A DNA stretch of 64,000 nt from Ctenosaura bakeri. Taxonomy: Eukaryota > Chordata > Lepidosauria > Squamata > Iguanidae. The position numbers and the translations under genes are program-made. The notes under the pieces are model-generated. The model was not told the origin of the DNA. It saw only the letters and a program-made list of their open reading frames with translations, and searched no databases. The first letter of the stretch is position 1. Every line of letters starts with the position of its first letter. The stretch spans positions 310,001-374,000 of the forward strand of contig CAOLHI010001294.1 in assembly GCA_948474755.1 (NCBI GenBank), read 5' to 3'. Shown here in pieces: positions 33,223 to 45,165 of this stretch.

Positions 33223-34093
33223 AGGTTTGGTGGAGGATGTGGTCATGCCTTCTACATCAATCCCACCAAAACAACACAGCCACTGGTGCACAGTAGGGGG
33301 TCATCTTGAGCCCAGGTTCCCAACCTAGGAAAGGCTTAATGGCAGACAGGTGGACAAGGTGAGTGACAGGGTTAGAACTGCAGGGGCCAGCCTGGCATCA
33401 CAGGCCCCTCCAGCAAATCTCAATTCTCAGGCAGGTGTATATATAAAGATACACTCTGTTGAGTACTGAGGCCAGAGTGAGTCACATCTGGCCCACAGGC
33501 ATTCAGTTCTGCACCCAGCTGTAGCCCAGAAGCAAGTGTGCTGAAAACTGGCAAGTTTCAGGAACGATTTTGTTGGTTTCAAGCTATTATCTATGCCCTC
33601 CCAGGAGCCGACCCAACAGGCATTAGGAGGTCAGGCTGGCATTGTTTGGCTCCCTGCTCACTCCTTCACAGCTGCTCTGAAGATGAGAGCTCCAAAGAAG
33701 GCTATGCCACAGCACTCGTAAATCAAGTGGAAACTTCCAAGCCTCGGATGGATAGGTCTGCAAGAGCTCCCAAGAAAAGGAGATGGAACAGAAGGGAAGT
33801 TTCTAGGCAGCCCAGACATTTCCAAAGAAAGTACACTGGTATTTATGGAAGAAGAAGAAAAAAAGGGGAAAAAAAGAAATGTTGATGAGAATGAAGAAGG
33901 AGTGTTGTAAAACTGCCACTATGCCTGCTAGAGAGCGGATCTCCATGGAGTTGCTTGGTAAATGGTATTTGTAACACCATGCCAGCTTCTTGCTTTGTGG
34001 GTGGGGGAGAGGAGGAGAAGACTTTTGTGAAAGAAAAAACAAAAAAGAAAAAAGAAAGAAAAGAATAAAGAGAGCTTTTTTTGCTTGTTAAAA
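33223..34093. other. Unassigned sequence
   Basis: No gene is recognised. The 33538-33885 ORF has no family motif. A purine-rich stretch lies at 33850-33875 and 34030-34075. Confidence 0.35.
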
Positions 34094-34095
34094 TA

Positions 34096-34557
34096 CAGTT
34101 GGTTCTCCACATTCACTATGGCTAGGAGCACAGGACCACCACAAAAATGGGAAAATAACACATATCAAAATGTGTGTGTGTGTGTGTGTTTCTGTGGGAA
34201 GGGGGCCGAGGCACGGTGGGGAGAACAGGCATCCAGAGTCCAAACCAGCTTTGGGAAATAGGTGGGTTGGCATGATGGCCCCACTTGCCCATCTCTCACT
34301 TGCCCATCTCCTTCCTTGGGTGCTGGGGGGGGCACTGAGAAAGGGTTTGTGGTGCTGAGAAATCTGACTGCGAGCCATCCTTAGCTGGCCGGGCTGCAGC
34401 TGGTGGAGGAGGAGAAAGACTAGGGACAGGTTTTTAAAGGGCTACATGGCCTGACCAGAAGGAAGGATCTCCTAGAAAAGAAGCACATGTGGTGGAGGGG
34501 TTGAAGAGACTTGCAAATTTCTTCAAAGCCATGAAGCCAAATGTGGAGAGCCAACTG
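34096..34557 (+). mobile_element. Tigger/pogo-like MITE, copy 1
   Basis: TIRs cagttggttctccacattc and aatgtggagagccaactg are flanked by TA on both sides. The interior has a (GT)n run at 34171-34190, then gggggccgaggcacggtggg and ggtttttaaagggctacatg. Four relatives occur at 54168, 59120, 60242 and 63719. The CAGTTGGC-type terminus and TA target suggest the Tc1/mariner Tigger group. Confidence 0.75.
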
Positions 34558-34599
34558 TATTTCTCTTCTGCACATCACAGGGATGCTCACAGGAAACGG

Positions 34600-34700
34600 A
34601 TGACTCGAAGAGGTCTACAGAGGTAAAAGCAACGGCTTTCTGTGCAGAAAGTCCCAGGTCCAATCCCCAGCATCTTCCCGGGTTGAGAAGACTCCTCCCT
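34600..34700 (+). mobile_element. Possible second tRNA-derived SINE head
   Basis: agcaacggctttctgtgcag, aaagtcccaggtccaatccc resembles a tRNA-Ala-like A/B-box promoter, distinct from the main SINE. A similar layout lies at 35535-35600 (catgctttgcaagcaaaatg, tttgatctacc). Confidence 0.35.
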
Positions 34701-35707
34701 GAAGCTCTGAACAGCTTGTACTACCTGAAAGGATCTCCTACACATCCTTCCTTCCAGAATAGAGTGTCTGACTGCCTAGCTATCTATCTATATTGCAGAG
34801 GAGGGGTGGGCAACAATGGAAGGGTGATGGGCTGCATTACCCTCTTAAAAAAACCCTCAGAAGGCTGCACTTTCCAACACAACCCATACAAATTAAATAT
34901 AAAAAATGCCCCATACTCCCTCCAGGTGGCATGGGAGAATTTTTGCCCTGGGACCTTTTAGGCCCAAGAGAGGCCCCTTACAACAACAGGAAGTGAGCAG
35001 AAGTCACTCGCTCACTTCCTGTCCCCCCAACTCTCTTCTGGGTGTAAATTGGCCTGGGGGAACCAAAAACATGGCAAAAATTACCCCATGTCTGCTAAAG
35101 TGTATTAGGAAGCATTTGGGAGCGACAGACAGACAGACAGACTGCCTGCCTGCCCGCCCACCCCCCAGGGTCCACATGTAGGTTGCACTTTGTCCACCAT
35201 TGTTGTAGGGTTTAAAAATGAAGGTTTGTGCTTCTGAAGCCTCTCAGGGAGTTCCAGTTAACAAGTTATTTTGGGAAGGGAGATCCTCCCAAGTGCAAAA
35301 TATCCTTTTCTGCCAAACCAACTGGCTGCTTCCGATTTTGAAAAAGGGAAGGTGTGACTTCTCCTCTAAAGGTCTAGGGCGATATGAAATGGTCCCAGAG
35401 GTTGGCTCCTCAGCTAGGGTAGGCCATTCTAAGGCAAGTCTAACAATGCAAATCAGTGGCATCACAGATTCCCATGTCCTCATTTAAAATCAGCACCTTG
35501 TTCAGAACCAGGTATCTTACTTTAGCTTTAGGGGGATGACGACAGTGGAACAGCCCATGCTTTGCAAGCAAAATGCACTATGTTTGATCTACCAGAAGGA
35601 CTGGGAAAGACTCCTGTGTGAAACACAGCAGAGCCAAAGCAAGATTAAACATAGCTGGGCTTGCTGGGTCCATGCTGAGTTCCTTGGCAGAAGGCGGATG
35701 AATACAG
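34701..35707. other. Unassigned sequence
   Basis: No gene is seen. A short (GACA)n-(CTGC)n tract lies at 35125-35157. Confidence 0.35.
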
Positions 35708-35938
35708 GTGCTCTTGCTGTTATGCACCTTTGAGTCAACTCCAACTTATGGCAACCCTATCCTCTAGTTTTCTTGGCTAGATTTCTTCAGAGGAGGTTTG
35801 TCACTGCCTTCCTCTGAAGCTGACAGAGTGTGACTGACCAAAACCACCCTGTGAGTTTCAATGGCTGGACAGGGACTTGTGAATGCTCATCTCCTGGAGT
35901 TTTAATTCAACGCTCAAACCACTGTAACACGTGGTTCT
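35708..35938 (-). mobile_element. tRNA-head Sauria-like SINE, antisense
   Basis: In order: tgctgttatgcacctttgag, ccaacttatggcaaccctat, ggctagatttcttcagagga, cttcctctgaagctgacaga, then aacgctcaaaccactgtaac. Near full length. Confidence 0.85.
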
Positions 35939-36019
35939 CCAATGCATTCTGCTGATGGATGTAATTAATTAATTTTAAAAAACAGTACATAGAATCATGG
36001 CATCCAGACCACCACGAGC

Positions 36020-36020
36020 G

Positions 36021-36049
<29 letters not shown>
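36020..36049. repeat. (AC)n microsatellite
   Basis: About fifteen AC units. Confidence 0.95.
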
Positions 36050-36053
<4 letters not shown>

Positions 36054-36229
36054 CAATGCTAGATCTCCAGCTAAAGGGGCTGCCTTTGAAAAATGCAAAG
36101 AACTGCAGCCAGGTTGTTAACTGGGGCTGATTACACGGAAATGCACAACTCTCTTGGCAGTCTGTTTCTGGGTACAATTCAGAGAGGTAGTTTTGACCTA
36201 ACTAGTTTTGACCCTATATAGCTTGGGCA

Positions 36230-36703
36230 CCGGTTGCTTGAATATCTATGAGCCCAGTATTGCTCTAAGATCATCCAGAGAGGCCCTTTTCTCTGTACCA
36301 GCACCCTCTGAGGCTAGTTTGGTGGGAACAAGGGAGAGGGCCCTCTCAGTGGCTGTTCTCAGACTTTGGAACTCTCCCTAGAGAGGCCAAGATGGCCCCA
36401 TCCTTGCTCTCCTTCCATCAACAGATCAAAACATTACTGGGCTGTCAGGCTTTTACAGATTGACCAAGGTTGGGCTTTTAATATCATGTGGTTCTGTTTT
36501 TAAGGTTCTATAGTCCTTGAATGCATTTTAATATTTTTAATGTGCAATGTTTTCAGCATCATAAATTGTTTAATTCTTTTTAAAATCATATTATTTAAAC
36601 TTTTATGAATGTTTTGCATGGTTTTAAATTTGTATTGTTTTAAATATGCTGTTAGCTGCCCTGAGTCCTGTTATCAAGAGACAGGCAGGATATAAATAAA
36701 TAA
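36230..36703 (+). mobile_element. L2-like LINE 3' end
   Basis: gtggctgttctcagactttg, gaactctccctagagaggcc encodes a degraded LINE C-terminus. It is followed by a T-rich 3' UTR and an end with gctgccctgagtcctgttat, aggcaggatataaataaata. The name is from general recall of such tails in reptiles, so the subfamily is uncertain. Confidence 0.5.
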
Positions 36704-36707
36704 CACA

Positions 36708-37152
36708 GAATCATAGAGTTGGAAGAGACCCCAGGGGCCATCCAGTCCAACCCCCTGCTGTGCAAGAACACCCATCAAAGCATTCCCGACAGATGGCCAT
36801 CTGGCCTCTGCTTAACCACCTCCAAAGAAGGAGACTCCACCATACTCCACTGAGAAAGCATATTCCACTGCTGGACAGCTCTGACCATCAGGAAGTTCTT
36901 CCTGAGGTTCAGGTGGAATCTCCTTTCCTGCAGCTTGAATCCACTGCTCCTTGTCCTAGTGTCTGGAACAGTGGAAAACAAGTCCTCTCCCTCCTTGACA
37001 TGACATCCCTTCAAACATTTAAATATGGCTATTCTTTCCCTTCTTAACCTTCTCTTCTGCAGATTAAACATCCCCAGCTCCCTAACCATTCCTCATAGGG
37101 CTTCATGACTTCCAGACTCTTCACCATTTTGGTTGCCCTCCTCTGGACACAC
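36708..37152 (-). mobile_element. CR1 LINE 3' fragment
   Basis: Starts at cagaatcatagagttggaag, then gagaccccaggggccatcca and the complement of the ORF2 C-terminus up to cattttggttgccctcctct. It directly abuts the L2-like tail. Confidence 0.9.
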
Positions 37153-37477
37153 GAATAAACATGAATAAAGATAAATAAAAATAGAGTATTCCTATCTGGA
37201 TATGCAGTCTTTCTTCTAAAGATGTTCAGAGAAGGAAACTCCCTTACCATTCTAGGGCAGTAATTCTTAATCTGGAGCCTGGGGACTCCTGGGGGTCTGC
37301 AAGGCCCTCACAGGGGGCCTGCAAAGTCCTGCTGTTGGACACTAACAACAGTGGCAGCAACATGGATGTATAGTGGTGTGTCTGTGTGTATGCTGAGGGA
37401 GCAGTTTCAACGAGGGAGCAGTTTCAGCACCCACTGACACCCATGCTATGTGTCCCTGATGAAAGGGATGAGGCAGC
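37153..37477. other. Unassigned sequence
   Basis: Nothing recognised. Confidence 0.3.
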
Positions 37478-37660
37478 AAGTGTGTATGACTATGACTCTG
37501 GAGACCAGAGTTTGAATCTCCACTCCACCATGAAATCCCACTGAGTGACCTCCAGCAGGCCACATTCTTTCAGCTCAGAGAAAGTTAAAGGTAACAAATC
37601 TTGCCAAGAAAAGCCCCATGATAGAGATTTGCCTTTGGGTCACAGTAAGTCAGTTTTCAA
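37478..37660 (+). mobile_element. tRNA-head Sauria-like SINE
   Basis: tgactatgactctggagacc, agagtttgaatctccactcc, ttgccaagaaaagccccatg and gggtcacagtaagtcag. The very start and the ACA tail are missing. Confidence 0.8.
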
Positions 37661-37702
37661 ACAGGAGAGACATGATGGCTGTTAAGAACCTCCCCCTGCA
37701 AG

Positions 37703-37898
37703 CAGCACTTTGTTGCTGTGTGCCTTCAAGTCACTTCTGTGCTATAGCAGCCCCAAAGGGAACCTATCACAGGATCTATTTCTGGCAAGATCTGTTCAGA
37801 GGAGTTTGCCTTTGCCTTCCTCTGAGGCTGAGAGAATGTGACTTGCCTAAGGTTACCCAGTTCTGAGCAGGGATTTGAATCGTAGTCTCCAGAAGCTT
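37703..37898 (-). mobile_element. tRNA-head Sauria-like SINE, antisense
   Basis: ttgttgctgtgtgccttcaa, gtcacttctgtgctatagca, gcctttgccttcctctgagg, gagcagggatttgaatcgta. It lies about 45 bp from a sense copy, so the two face each other tail to tail. Confidence 0.85.
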
Positions 37899-37920
37899 TC
37901 AATCAATCAATCAATCAATT
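37899..37920. repeat. (TCAA)n microsatellite
   Basis: Five TCAA units. Confidence 0.85.
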
Positions 37921-39387
37921 AACCAGTCAAGAGTTGAGTTGTGAATTAAGTCCTGGGGTTCTCTGGCAAAAAAATTTATTTGCAGGGGGTTCCCAGTAAA
38001 TAAAAGGTAACTTATAATCATTAGACCTGGTTCCACCCTCTGAGGCAGCAGAGAACAAGCCTGTGCCCTTCACCTCATTTCTATCCCTGAATTACAGAGA
38101 GAGGGTTTCTGCCTTCTGTTTCTGTTTTCAGGCTTCCCAAAGACCACTGGTTTGTTCCTGTGAAAAATGGGGATGCTGGAATCGATGAAATCTTACTCTG
38201 ATGCAGCAAAAGGGCATTCTTCACTATTGACTGTACCAGTTAGGGCTGCTGGGACTTGCAGTTTCAAAGTCCTCATGATTCCCATGCCTAATTTACACCT
38301 ACTCTATTGGGGAGGGGGTCATAGCTTGCTGGCCAAGTACACACTTTGCATGCAGGGAAAACCGTGTTGAATTCATGGCAGCTCCATCAAACAGGATTTT
38401 GCAGAATTCTAGGATTCTCACAGGGCTTCTGAGAAATAAATTTGGCAAGAAAATCTCTTGCCAGTTGCAAAGCTTCAGCAACATTTACAGAGTGTGCTCA
38501 TTGCTGCTGCTGCAGATTTCCTCTGGGGGCAGCCCAATCGAGCCTATTAATTAAGGAAAAGATAAACAAACCAATGGTGGAAAGAGGAGGGGGGAGAAAT
38601 TAAAATGGAAATGGTTAGATTAACAGAGTGGGCGGAAGAAAGGCAGAGACACTTCCCAGCTGGGTCCTGGAATCCAGGGGACATCTGGAACAACTCTAGA
38701 GGGATTGGAACCACTGTAGAAAGAGCTCCATGTGGAACATTAAGGAGAGTCCAGTTGGACGAGATCAAAGACCCATCCCACATCCTGTTTCCCACAGTGG
38801 GCTGCCAGCTGATTCTGCAGCAGCTGATGGCAGGGCATGAGGTTAACAGCCCTCTTCTTATCCTCAATGTCTAGCTTTCAAAGGTAGAATGCCTATTGAC
38901 ATGGAAGTTCTATTGCTAACTAGCAGAGCTAAATATGGGTCCACATTTGTGTGGGTGAAATGTCTCTCTCTTCTGACAGGCCAGTTCCCACAGAGGCAGG
39001 GAGGAGCCTTCTAGCAAGCTCACACCTTAAGGACCACCCCTGCACCACAGTTTGCCCAGGGCACCTCACATTAGCAAGCACGGAAGGTACTTTCATGACC
39101 ATCCACACACCTCTTGGATTAACATGGCCAGTCCTTGTCTAACACTCTCTAAGGTAATGCCCAACATCTTGAGGCAATTAATTCACAGCAGCCTCACCCA
39201 CTGAGCCTGGTGCCTTCCAAGTGCCTTAGGACTCCAAATCCCAAAGGAGGGCTGATGGGAAGCAAAGTCAAAAAACTGGAGTTACGCCAGCTTGGAGGAA
39301 GCCCCCTCCTTCCCTCCTGATTTTTTTCCTCATATCTTACATCTTTTAGACTTTTGATTACTGATTTTTTTAACACTGTGCTGTGAG
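37921..39387. other. Unassigned sequence
   Basis: No gene is recognised. At 38325-38365 a ggccaagtacacactttgca, tgcagggaaaaccgtg segment may be an old tRNA-derived SINE head. Confidence 0.35.

Positions 39388-39440
<53 letters not shown>
39388..39440. repeat. (CTAT)n microsatellite
   Basis: About thirteen CTAT units, followed by degraded repeats to about 39490. Confidence 0.95.
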
Positions 39441-39525
39441 TTTGGTATATTTATCTATAGATACATATAGTTTGGTATATCTATTTACAGATATATTAGT
39501 ATGGATATTTTTGATTCATCTATCT

Positions 39526-39704
39526 GTTGTGTGTCTTCAAGTTGTTTCTGATGTAAGGTGACCCTAAGGCAACCCTATAATGGGGTTTTCTGGTGCTGAG
39601 AGTGTGTGACACACCCAAGATCACCCAATGGGTCTCCATGGCTGACCGGACAATCCAGGGTCATAGTCCAATGCTCAGACCACTACACCAACACTGGTTC
39701 TCTT
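39526..39704 (-). mobile_element. tRNA-head Sauria-like SINE, antisense
   Basis: gttgtgtgtcttcaagttgt, ggtgaccctaaggcaaccct, gggttttctggtgctgagag, accactacaccaacactggt. Confidence 0.85.
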
Positions 39705-39999
39705 TGTCTATTTATAGATACATTTTGATTATTTTTCATCAGTCTAAAGGCTGTTGTCCTCCACATTTTGTGGCTCCTAGCTCAGAGGTGGCTGTATGAA
39801 AAAGATAAAACTGCCTCACACTCAGCTTGTAATCCCCCCTGCCCCAGATTTACAAAAATCCCCAAACAATTAACTGTTTTGCCTCATAATGAAAGTGTTC
39901 TAAAACCAGCCCCCTTTCTGCATGGCATCAGTTGACATTTTCTGCATCTTTTCCAACTCTACAGCCTTCCTTTGAATGTAGGAGAGCCAAAAACAGGCC

Positions 40000-40475
40000 T
40001 AGGCCCAGCAGCTGATGAAAGGCCCACCCTCCATCCTAACTATCACTGCTGTGACCTAAGAAGGAAGGAATGTCAGGCAGGTACAGATCCATCATTCCTC
40101 AGCGAAGCAACTGAAGAAAGTACTTCCTTCCATCCCAACTGCCACTGCCCTGGCCTCAGAGGGAGAGAAGATGAGGCAGGGACAGCTTCATTGTGCCCAG
40201 CTCCAGCAGTTGAAGAAAGGCTCTTCCTCCATTCCAACTGCCACTGTCCTGGCCTCAGAGGGAGAGAAAAAGGGGCAGCACAGCTCCACCATGCCTGGGC
40301 CCAGAAGCAAATGAAAGGCCCTCTCTCCCTCCCATTTGCTACTGCCCTGGCCTCAGACAGAGAGAAGACGAGACAGGCCCAGCTCCATTTTGCCTATCCC
40401 CAGTAACTGAGAAAAGGCCTTTCCTCCATCCCAACTGCCACTGCTCTGGCCTCGGAGGGAGAGAAGAAGAGGCAA
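40000..40475 (+). repeat. Minisatellite, about 99-bp unit, five copies
   Basis: The unit contains tccatcccaactgccactgc, cctggcctcagagggagaga and a variable cagctcc segment. The units start near 40021, 40119, 40218, 40317 and 40413. Because the period is a multiple of three, one frame stays open for 144 residues (39972-40406) with a repeated HPNCHCPGLRGRE segment. I regard that ORF as a by-product, since the last units lose the pattern and no start or family is evident. Confidence 0.8.
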
Positions 40476-42401
40476 TATCTGCTGGACTTAATCCACTCTC
40501 ACACTGCTGTCCCCTTTTCTTTCTGCTTCATGTCTTTTTAGAATGTATGCCTGAGGGCAGAGAACTGTCAAAACTGTAAACCACTGATGTGAAGTGCAAT
40601 GTAAACTGATTGTGCCATATAAAATTATTATTGACGATGGTGGTGGTGGTGATGATGATGATGTAAGCAAAATGCAAATACACCATAAATCTTTGTTTTC
40701 ATATTTTTTTAAAAAATAAACAGGTGGGACAATGGGTTGAGAGATTATCATGTATCAGTAAGCAACAACAACAGGGGTTCAGGAAAAACATTTGACAAAG
40801 AAAGAAAAATGGGTTCATCCATAATTCTTATTTCCCAGAATATCCTATGCAAAACAAAGCTCTGAGTAACTAGGTTAGACAGGTTTTTTTCCCTTCAATA
40901 TATATATATATATGTGTGTATATGTATGTGTATGTATATGTATATGTGTAAGTATATTATGCAGACCTTTGGAGCAGAAGAGGTCTCTTGGTAGGTGGTG
41001 GTCTTCAGTTTAATGATGCCTCCATGCACAAGGGCAGTAAACCTCTGAATCAATGATTGGAAAAGTTACCTTTCTTTTTGGACATCAACTCTCAGAATCT
41101 TCCCATTTCCCCAGACAGTACGCGTGGCTCACTGGTTTTAGAGACTAGGACATTCAGCAAACTCTAGTCCAAAAATGTAACTTGTCCAAACTCTGCTCTT
41201 AATAGCGGTTGCTGGGGACAAATGGAGGAAGACTATTTTGTCTTTTTAAAAATGCTTCCAGGCCACTTTTCATAGTAAAGCCTTCCCAAGTCAGCTTACA
41301 TAAAAAGGAAACATTAAAACCCTGACATCCAATTTCAGCAAAACACATTAAATAGGAGCCGTTAAAAATATCTCGTAACAACCCAAGCCCATCAAACCTC
41401 TAGGGTGAAAACAACAAAAATTCAAAGCCCGCCATAAGTGAACCATTAAAAGAGCAGAAGATTTGTTCGAGCATTTCCACCAAAAAAGCAAGATGAACCA
41501 AATGGGCTCTCCCAGGACTTTGTAACAGGCTAGAACTGATGAAACTAGCTATGTGTGCTTCAAAAAGGAGTTCCAGTAAATAAGGGGACAACATTGAGAA
41601 GGCCACATCTCTATAGCCTTCATGTTCTGTTTGGGAGCTGCCTGAAGGCACCTGATTGGTTACTGTGCAAAGCAGCCTATGGGACTTGACATGAGGTTTA
41701 GTCTGATTGTAGGAGTTTCCATGTTTGTTCAATACCACAAATGTTTTTTGTGGACAAGTATGCAGCTGGTTCCATGCAACATAAAACATAGCGGGCTTGT
41801 ATAAATATAAATCCAAATGCAATTTTTAGTGTCAACGGAGTAGGCCCACTGGATCAATGCAGCTTCTATATGTTTTGACTTATCAAGTCTTTATTGATGC
41901 CATGAGTCTGCTTTAACTATAAATAAAAATTTGATTCAGGCCCGTAACAAATTTTCTTTTCTTTTCTTTTTAACGAAGTCACCAAATTTAGCACATCTGT
42001 AGCAGAAGTGAACAAAATGCTGCCTTGTAGATGTTGTTGGGCTGCACTGCAAAGCAGATCTATCCAGCACAGTCAATGGTTAGAAATGGTGGTTAAAACA
42101 ATCCAACAAAACATCATGGGCCACACACTGCCATCTCTAATATATAAACTAAAAAATAGCAATCATTTTAGATATGGGATAGCACATGTATGCAGGCAGG
42201 CAGCTGACTTAAGTTGTGTTTTGGTTCTGAGCATAGTCCAACAAAGAGAGGTTTTTACCATCACTGTGCATTTTCCCATAAAAGTGCTAAATTTGGTACT
42301 GTGGGCAAATTCATGGCAGTCATTTTCAGACATGGATGCATTCCCATTGGGCTGAGTAGGCATCCATATGTACTCTCCTTTGTCCTAAAATAATTATAAT
42401 T
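40476..42401. other. Unassigned sequence
   Basis: No gene is recognised. It contains a (TGG)n(ATG)n tract at 40635-40664 and a (TA)n/(TG)n tract at 40897-40950. A short fold-back arm (gatgttgttgggctgcactg) lies at 42032. Confidence 0.35.
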
Positions 42402-42534
42402 ATTATTTGTTGTTCTTGTGTGCCTTCAAGTCATTTCTGACTTGTGGCAACCCCAGGCTGAACCTATCATGGGGGTTTCTTGGCAAGATTTGTTAAGAGG
42501 GGGTTTGTCTTTGCCCTCCCCTGAAGCTCAGTGT
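42402..42534 (-). mobile_element. tRNA-head Sauria-like SINE, 3' part, antisense
   Basis: tgttgttcttgtgtgccttc, aagtcatttctgacttgtgg, cttggcaagatttgttaaga. The tRNA head is missing. Confidence 0.8.
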
Positions 42535-42846
42535 CAAGACGCATTGCTCCTGTCATGTGTATGCACCAGTAGATGTAATAATATAGCTGCGTTAGATTAA
42601 ATAGGACAGGACTTACTAAGTGCTACTATGTAACCATTGCTAATGACTACCTGCAGCTGTGCATTTGGTTGTATTTTTTTTTATTTAATTTTTATTACAA
42701 TTCAGAAACAGAGAAACACTGGAAAAGATGAAAAGCAAAAAAAGAGAGAACTTACAATATTACAATGTACAATTTCTGGTCTTGATCGAATCAATTGAAT
42801 GTTTGAACTTTTTTACAATTATCCCATATTATGATAATAATATTGT

Positions 42847-43437
42847 AGAGGAATAGAGAGCATACTGATCAAATTTGCAGATGACACCAAATTGGGAGGG
42901 GTTGCTAATATGCCAGAGGACAGGATCAAAATTCAAAACGACCTTAACAGATTGGAGAGCTGGGCCAAAGCTAAGAAAATGAATTTCAACAGAGAGAAAT
43001 GTAAGGTCCTACACTTAGGCAGAAAAAATGGAATGTACAAATATAGGATGGGGGACATGGGACTGGATAACAGTACATGTTTAGTCTGCAGAAGAGAAGA
43101 TTAAGAGACGACATGATAGCCATGTTTAAATATTTGAAGAACTGGCACGTCAAGGACGAAGCAGCCTTGTTTTCCGCTGCTCCAGAGACTAGGACAAGGA
43201 GCAATGGCTTCAAGCTGCAGGAAAGGAGATTCCGTCTGAACATCAGGAAGGACTTCCTGATGGTTAGAGCTGTCCGGCAGTGGAATATGCTGCCTCAGAG
43301 TGTGGTGGAGTCTCCTTCCTTTGAGATTTTTAAGCAGAGGTTGGATGGCCATCTGTTGGGAGTGCGTATTCCTGCATGGCAGGGGGTTGGATTGGACGGC
43401 CCCTCGGGCCTCTTCCAATTCTATGATTCTGTGGTCA
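42847..43437 (+). mobile_element. CR1 LINE 3' end with internal deletion
   Basis: It starts at the FADD region (caaatttgcagatgacacca) and encodes GGVANMPEDRIKIQNDLNRL. It then jumps at about 43078 from the TWL(D)NSTC segment directly to [17 protein letters not shown], losing about 290 bp relative to 51610-51925. It ends at cttccaattctatgattctg. AT-rich sequence on both sides (42676-42846 and 43438-44100) could belong to one older element that this CR1 split. Confidence 0.88.
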
Positions 43438-44128
43438 ATATAGACTTTAACTAAAAAAGAAGAAAAACTATATATGAATGCTGATATAGATATATAATAA
43501 AAATTAATAATAATTAATAACCAGCACACTCTTATATTGTCTAAAGATTAATAAAGAAAAGAAAAAAAATTAAAAAATGGAAAAAATCTTGTTGTCCTTC
43601 CTAAATTCATATTATGGATTCCTGAGTTCTGTTATTCTAGCAGCTTAAATCTACACACTTCTCTCAGTACCTATCTCTCTAATCCTGACAGTTCCAGAGC
43701 CATAATCTAGCATTCTTATTAGACAGAAAGAGAGGAAAAAGGAACGCATTCTGTGGATCGCCCAAACATATGTTTATATAAAAAGCTGTAAATATATATG
43801 TGTAAATATATGTAAGTATGCCAGTTTGCTCTTTATATTTATTACCTGTATCCATGTCCATCTATAATGACTACAAGTTATGTTACAGTTTGTGATCCCA
43901 TTAACATACTGAGTCCAATTTAATTTTTACTTATGGAATATTACATGAATTCCAGGAGTTTTGATTTAACTTTTTATTTGTGAAATCTTCCTAAGCTTAC
44001 AAGAGATTTTCAATTACCCATGCCCATTCCTCTTTAACTTTATCTTCCTTTTTCCCATCAACAATCCGTGTTAGAAGCATTGGAGATTATTACCATACCT
44101 GAGTGATGGTAGTGGTAGATGGGAGGGA
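43438..44128. other. AT-rich unassigned sequence
   Basis: No gene. Possibly remains of the L1 fragment that follows, but no motif confirms this. Confidence 0.3.
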
Positions 44129-44440
44129 TTATGTCTTTATAACACAATGATAATTCTTGACCTCCATACTGTCTTTGCCTTCTTTTGGAATTAAAACTAT
44201 ATCTGCATTCCTCCAGGTTTCTGGTATACCTTTTTCCAGTATTTCCTCACAAGTTTTTTGGAATGGTAAGGTAATTTCATTAGTGAATATTTTATAGTAT
44301 CTTGGTTGAAAACCACCTGGCCCAGGAGCTTCGGAAGGATTAAGCTTCCTTATGGCTTCCACTAGTTCAGTAACTTTTAAAGTATACTTTTGAAGTATCT
44401 CTAAGCTCCAAATGGGCAATTGCTGTATGTTCAATGTCAC
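44129..44440 (-). pseudogene. L1-type ORF2 fragment (RT)
   Basis: The 103-residue minus frame holds EAIRKLNPSEAPGPGGFQP, RYYKIFTNEITLPFQK and KGIPETWRNADIVLIPKEG. These match EAIRKLKVSKAPGPDGYTA and KGIPETWEKANIVLIPKED in the L1 at 19640-19815. It is therefore the N-terminal part of an L1 reverse transcriptase from an older, separate insertion, with the D of PGPDG replaced by G. Confidence 0.85.
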
Positions 44441-44496
44441 CTTGTAATAAGGAAAGGAAGATCAAAGAGGGAGGGGACAATAAAACAAGCAGAAGG

Positions 44497-44803
44497 TGTT
44501 ATGAGAATGCACAGAGAAGGATGCATATACTTGATGTGCTCCCATGATGAAAGTATATAAATAACTGTAAGCCTGGAAAAGTGCCTGTGCTGGTGAGGTG
44601 ACTTTCACATGTAAAAGTTCACCCAGTCCTTCATTTGAGTGCCAAAATCTGTATGGCAAGGTATAACACTTGTAACCAACTCTGATTCTTTTGTTTCAGC
44701 AACATTTTGATAATGTTGCTGTGCTACTTGCTTTGCTCAAATAAATGCTTCTGTTTGAAACTCTGAGTGAAGTTTTTGAGAGCAAGTTAGGCAAGACATG
44801 ACA
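44497..44803 (+). mobile_element. Possible solo LTR
   Basis: The segment starts TGTTATG and ends CATGACA, a 7-bp imperfect inverted pair of the TG...CA kind. It has a TATA-like agtatataaata at about 44554 and an AATAAA at about 44742 after ctacttgctttgctc. That is LTR-like order and length (307 bp). No clear target duplication is seen and no retroviral genes are adjacent. Treat as a candidate. Confidence 0.4.
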
Positions 44804-45094
44804 CTGAGAGAGTGCGACTCAGTGGTTTCCATGGCCCAGCCTGGAACACAAGGCAGTTTACAAAACAGTTAAATAATTTTCACCTTATAAAAGTTAAAAA
44901 TAAAATTAAGCTTATCAAATATACATAAACTATCATATGCAAATGTGAGGGGGAGCTGAGGCATGGTGAAGCACTGTGAAACTAATGGGTGGGGTGATTC
45001 CACACATATTTGCTCAGAAATAAAGTCCCCACTGAACTCATTGGGACTTTTGACTTCAGTATGGAACAGTGCTACTCCATGTGGTGGTGGAGGA
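44804..45094. other. Unassigned sequence with a SINE scrap
   Basis: gagagagtgcgactcagtgg, tttccatggcc at 44806-44836 is a small antisense SINE fragment. Nothing else is recognised. Confidence 0.4.
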
Positions 45095-45165
45095 CGTGTG
45101 CAGGTGCCTTGAAGTCACCTGTCGACATGCAATTACATGAATTTCATATGGTTCTGGATTTCCTC
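45095..45165 (-). mobile_element. 5S-head SINE tail fragment, antisense
   Basis: gtgtgcaggtgccttgaagt, cacctgtcgacatgcaatta, catgaatttcatatggtt matches the tail and body start at 49970-50040. The 5S head is absent. Confidence 0.6.

Noticed and set aside
33538..33885. A 115-residue basic ORF
   Set aside because: Low-complexity basic end and no family match; likely chance.
39388..39440. Possible CRISPR or structured array
   Set aside because: Simple tetranucleotide microsatellite in a vertebrate genome; no spacers.
39972..40406. A 144-residue repeat protein gene
   Set aside because: The frame is explained by a 99-bp minisatellite; there is no support for expression or a known family.
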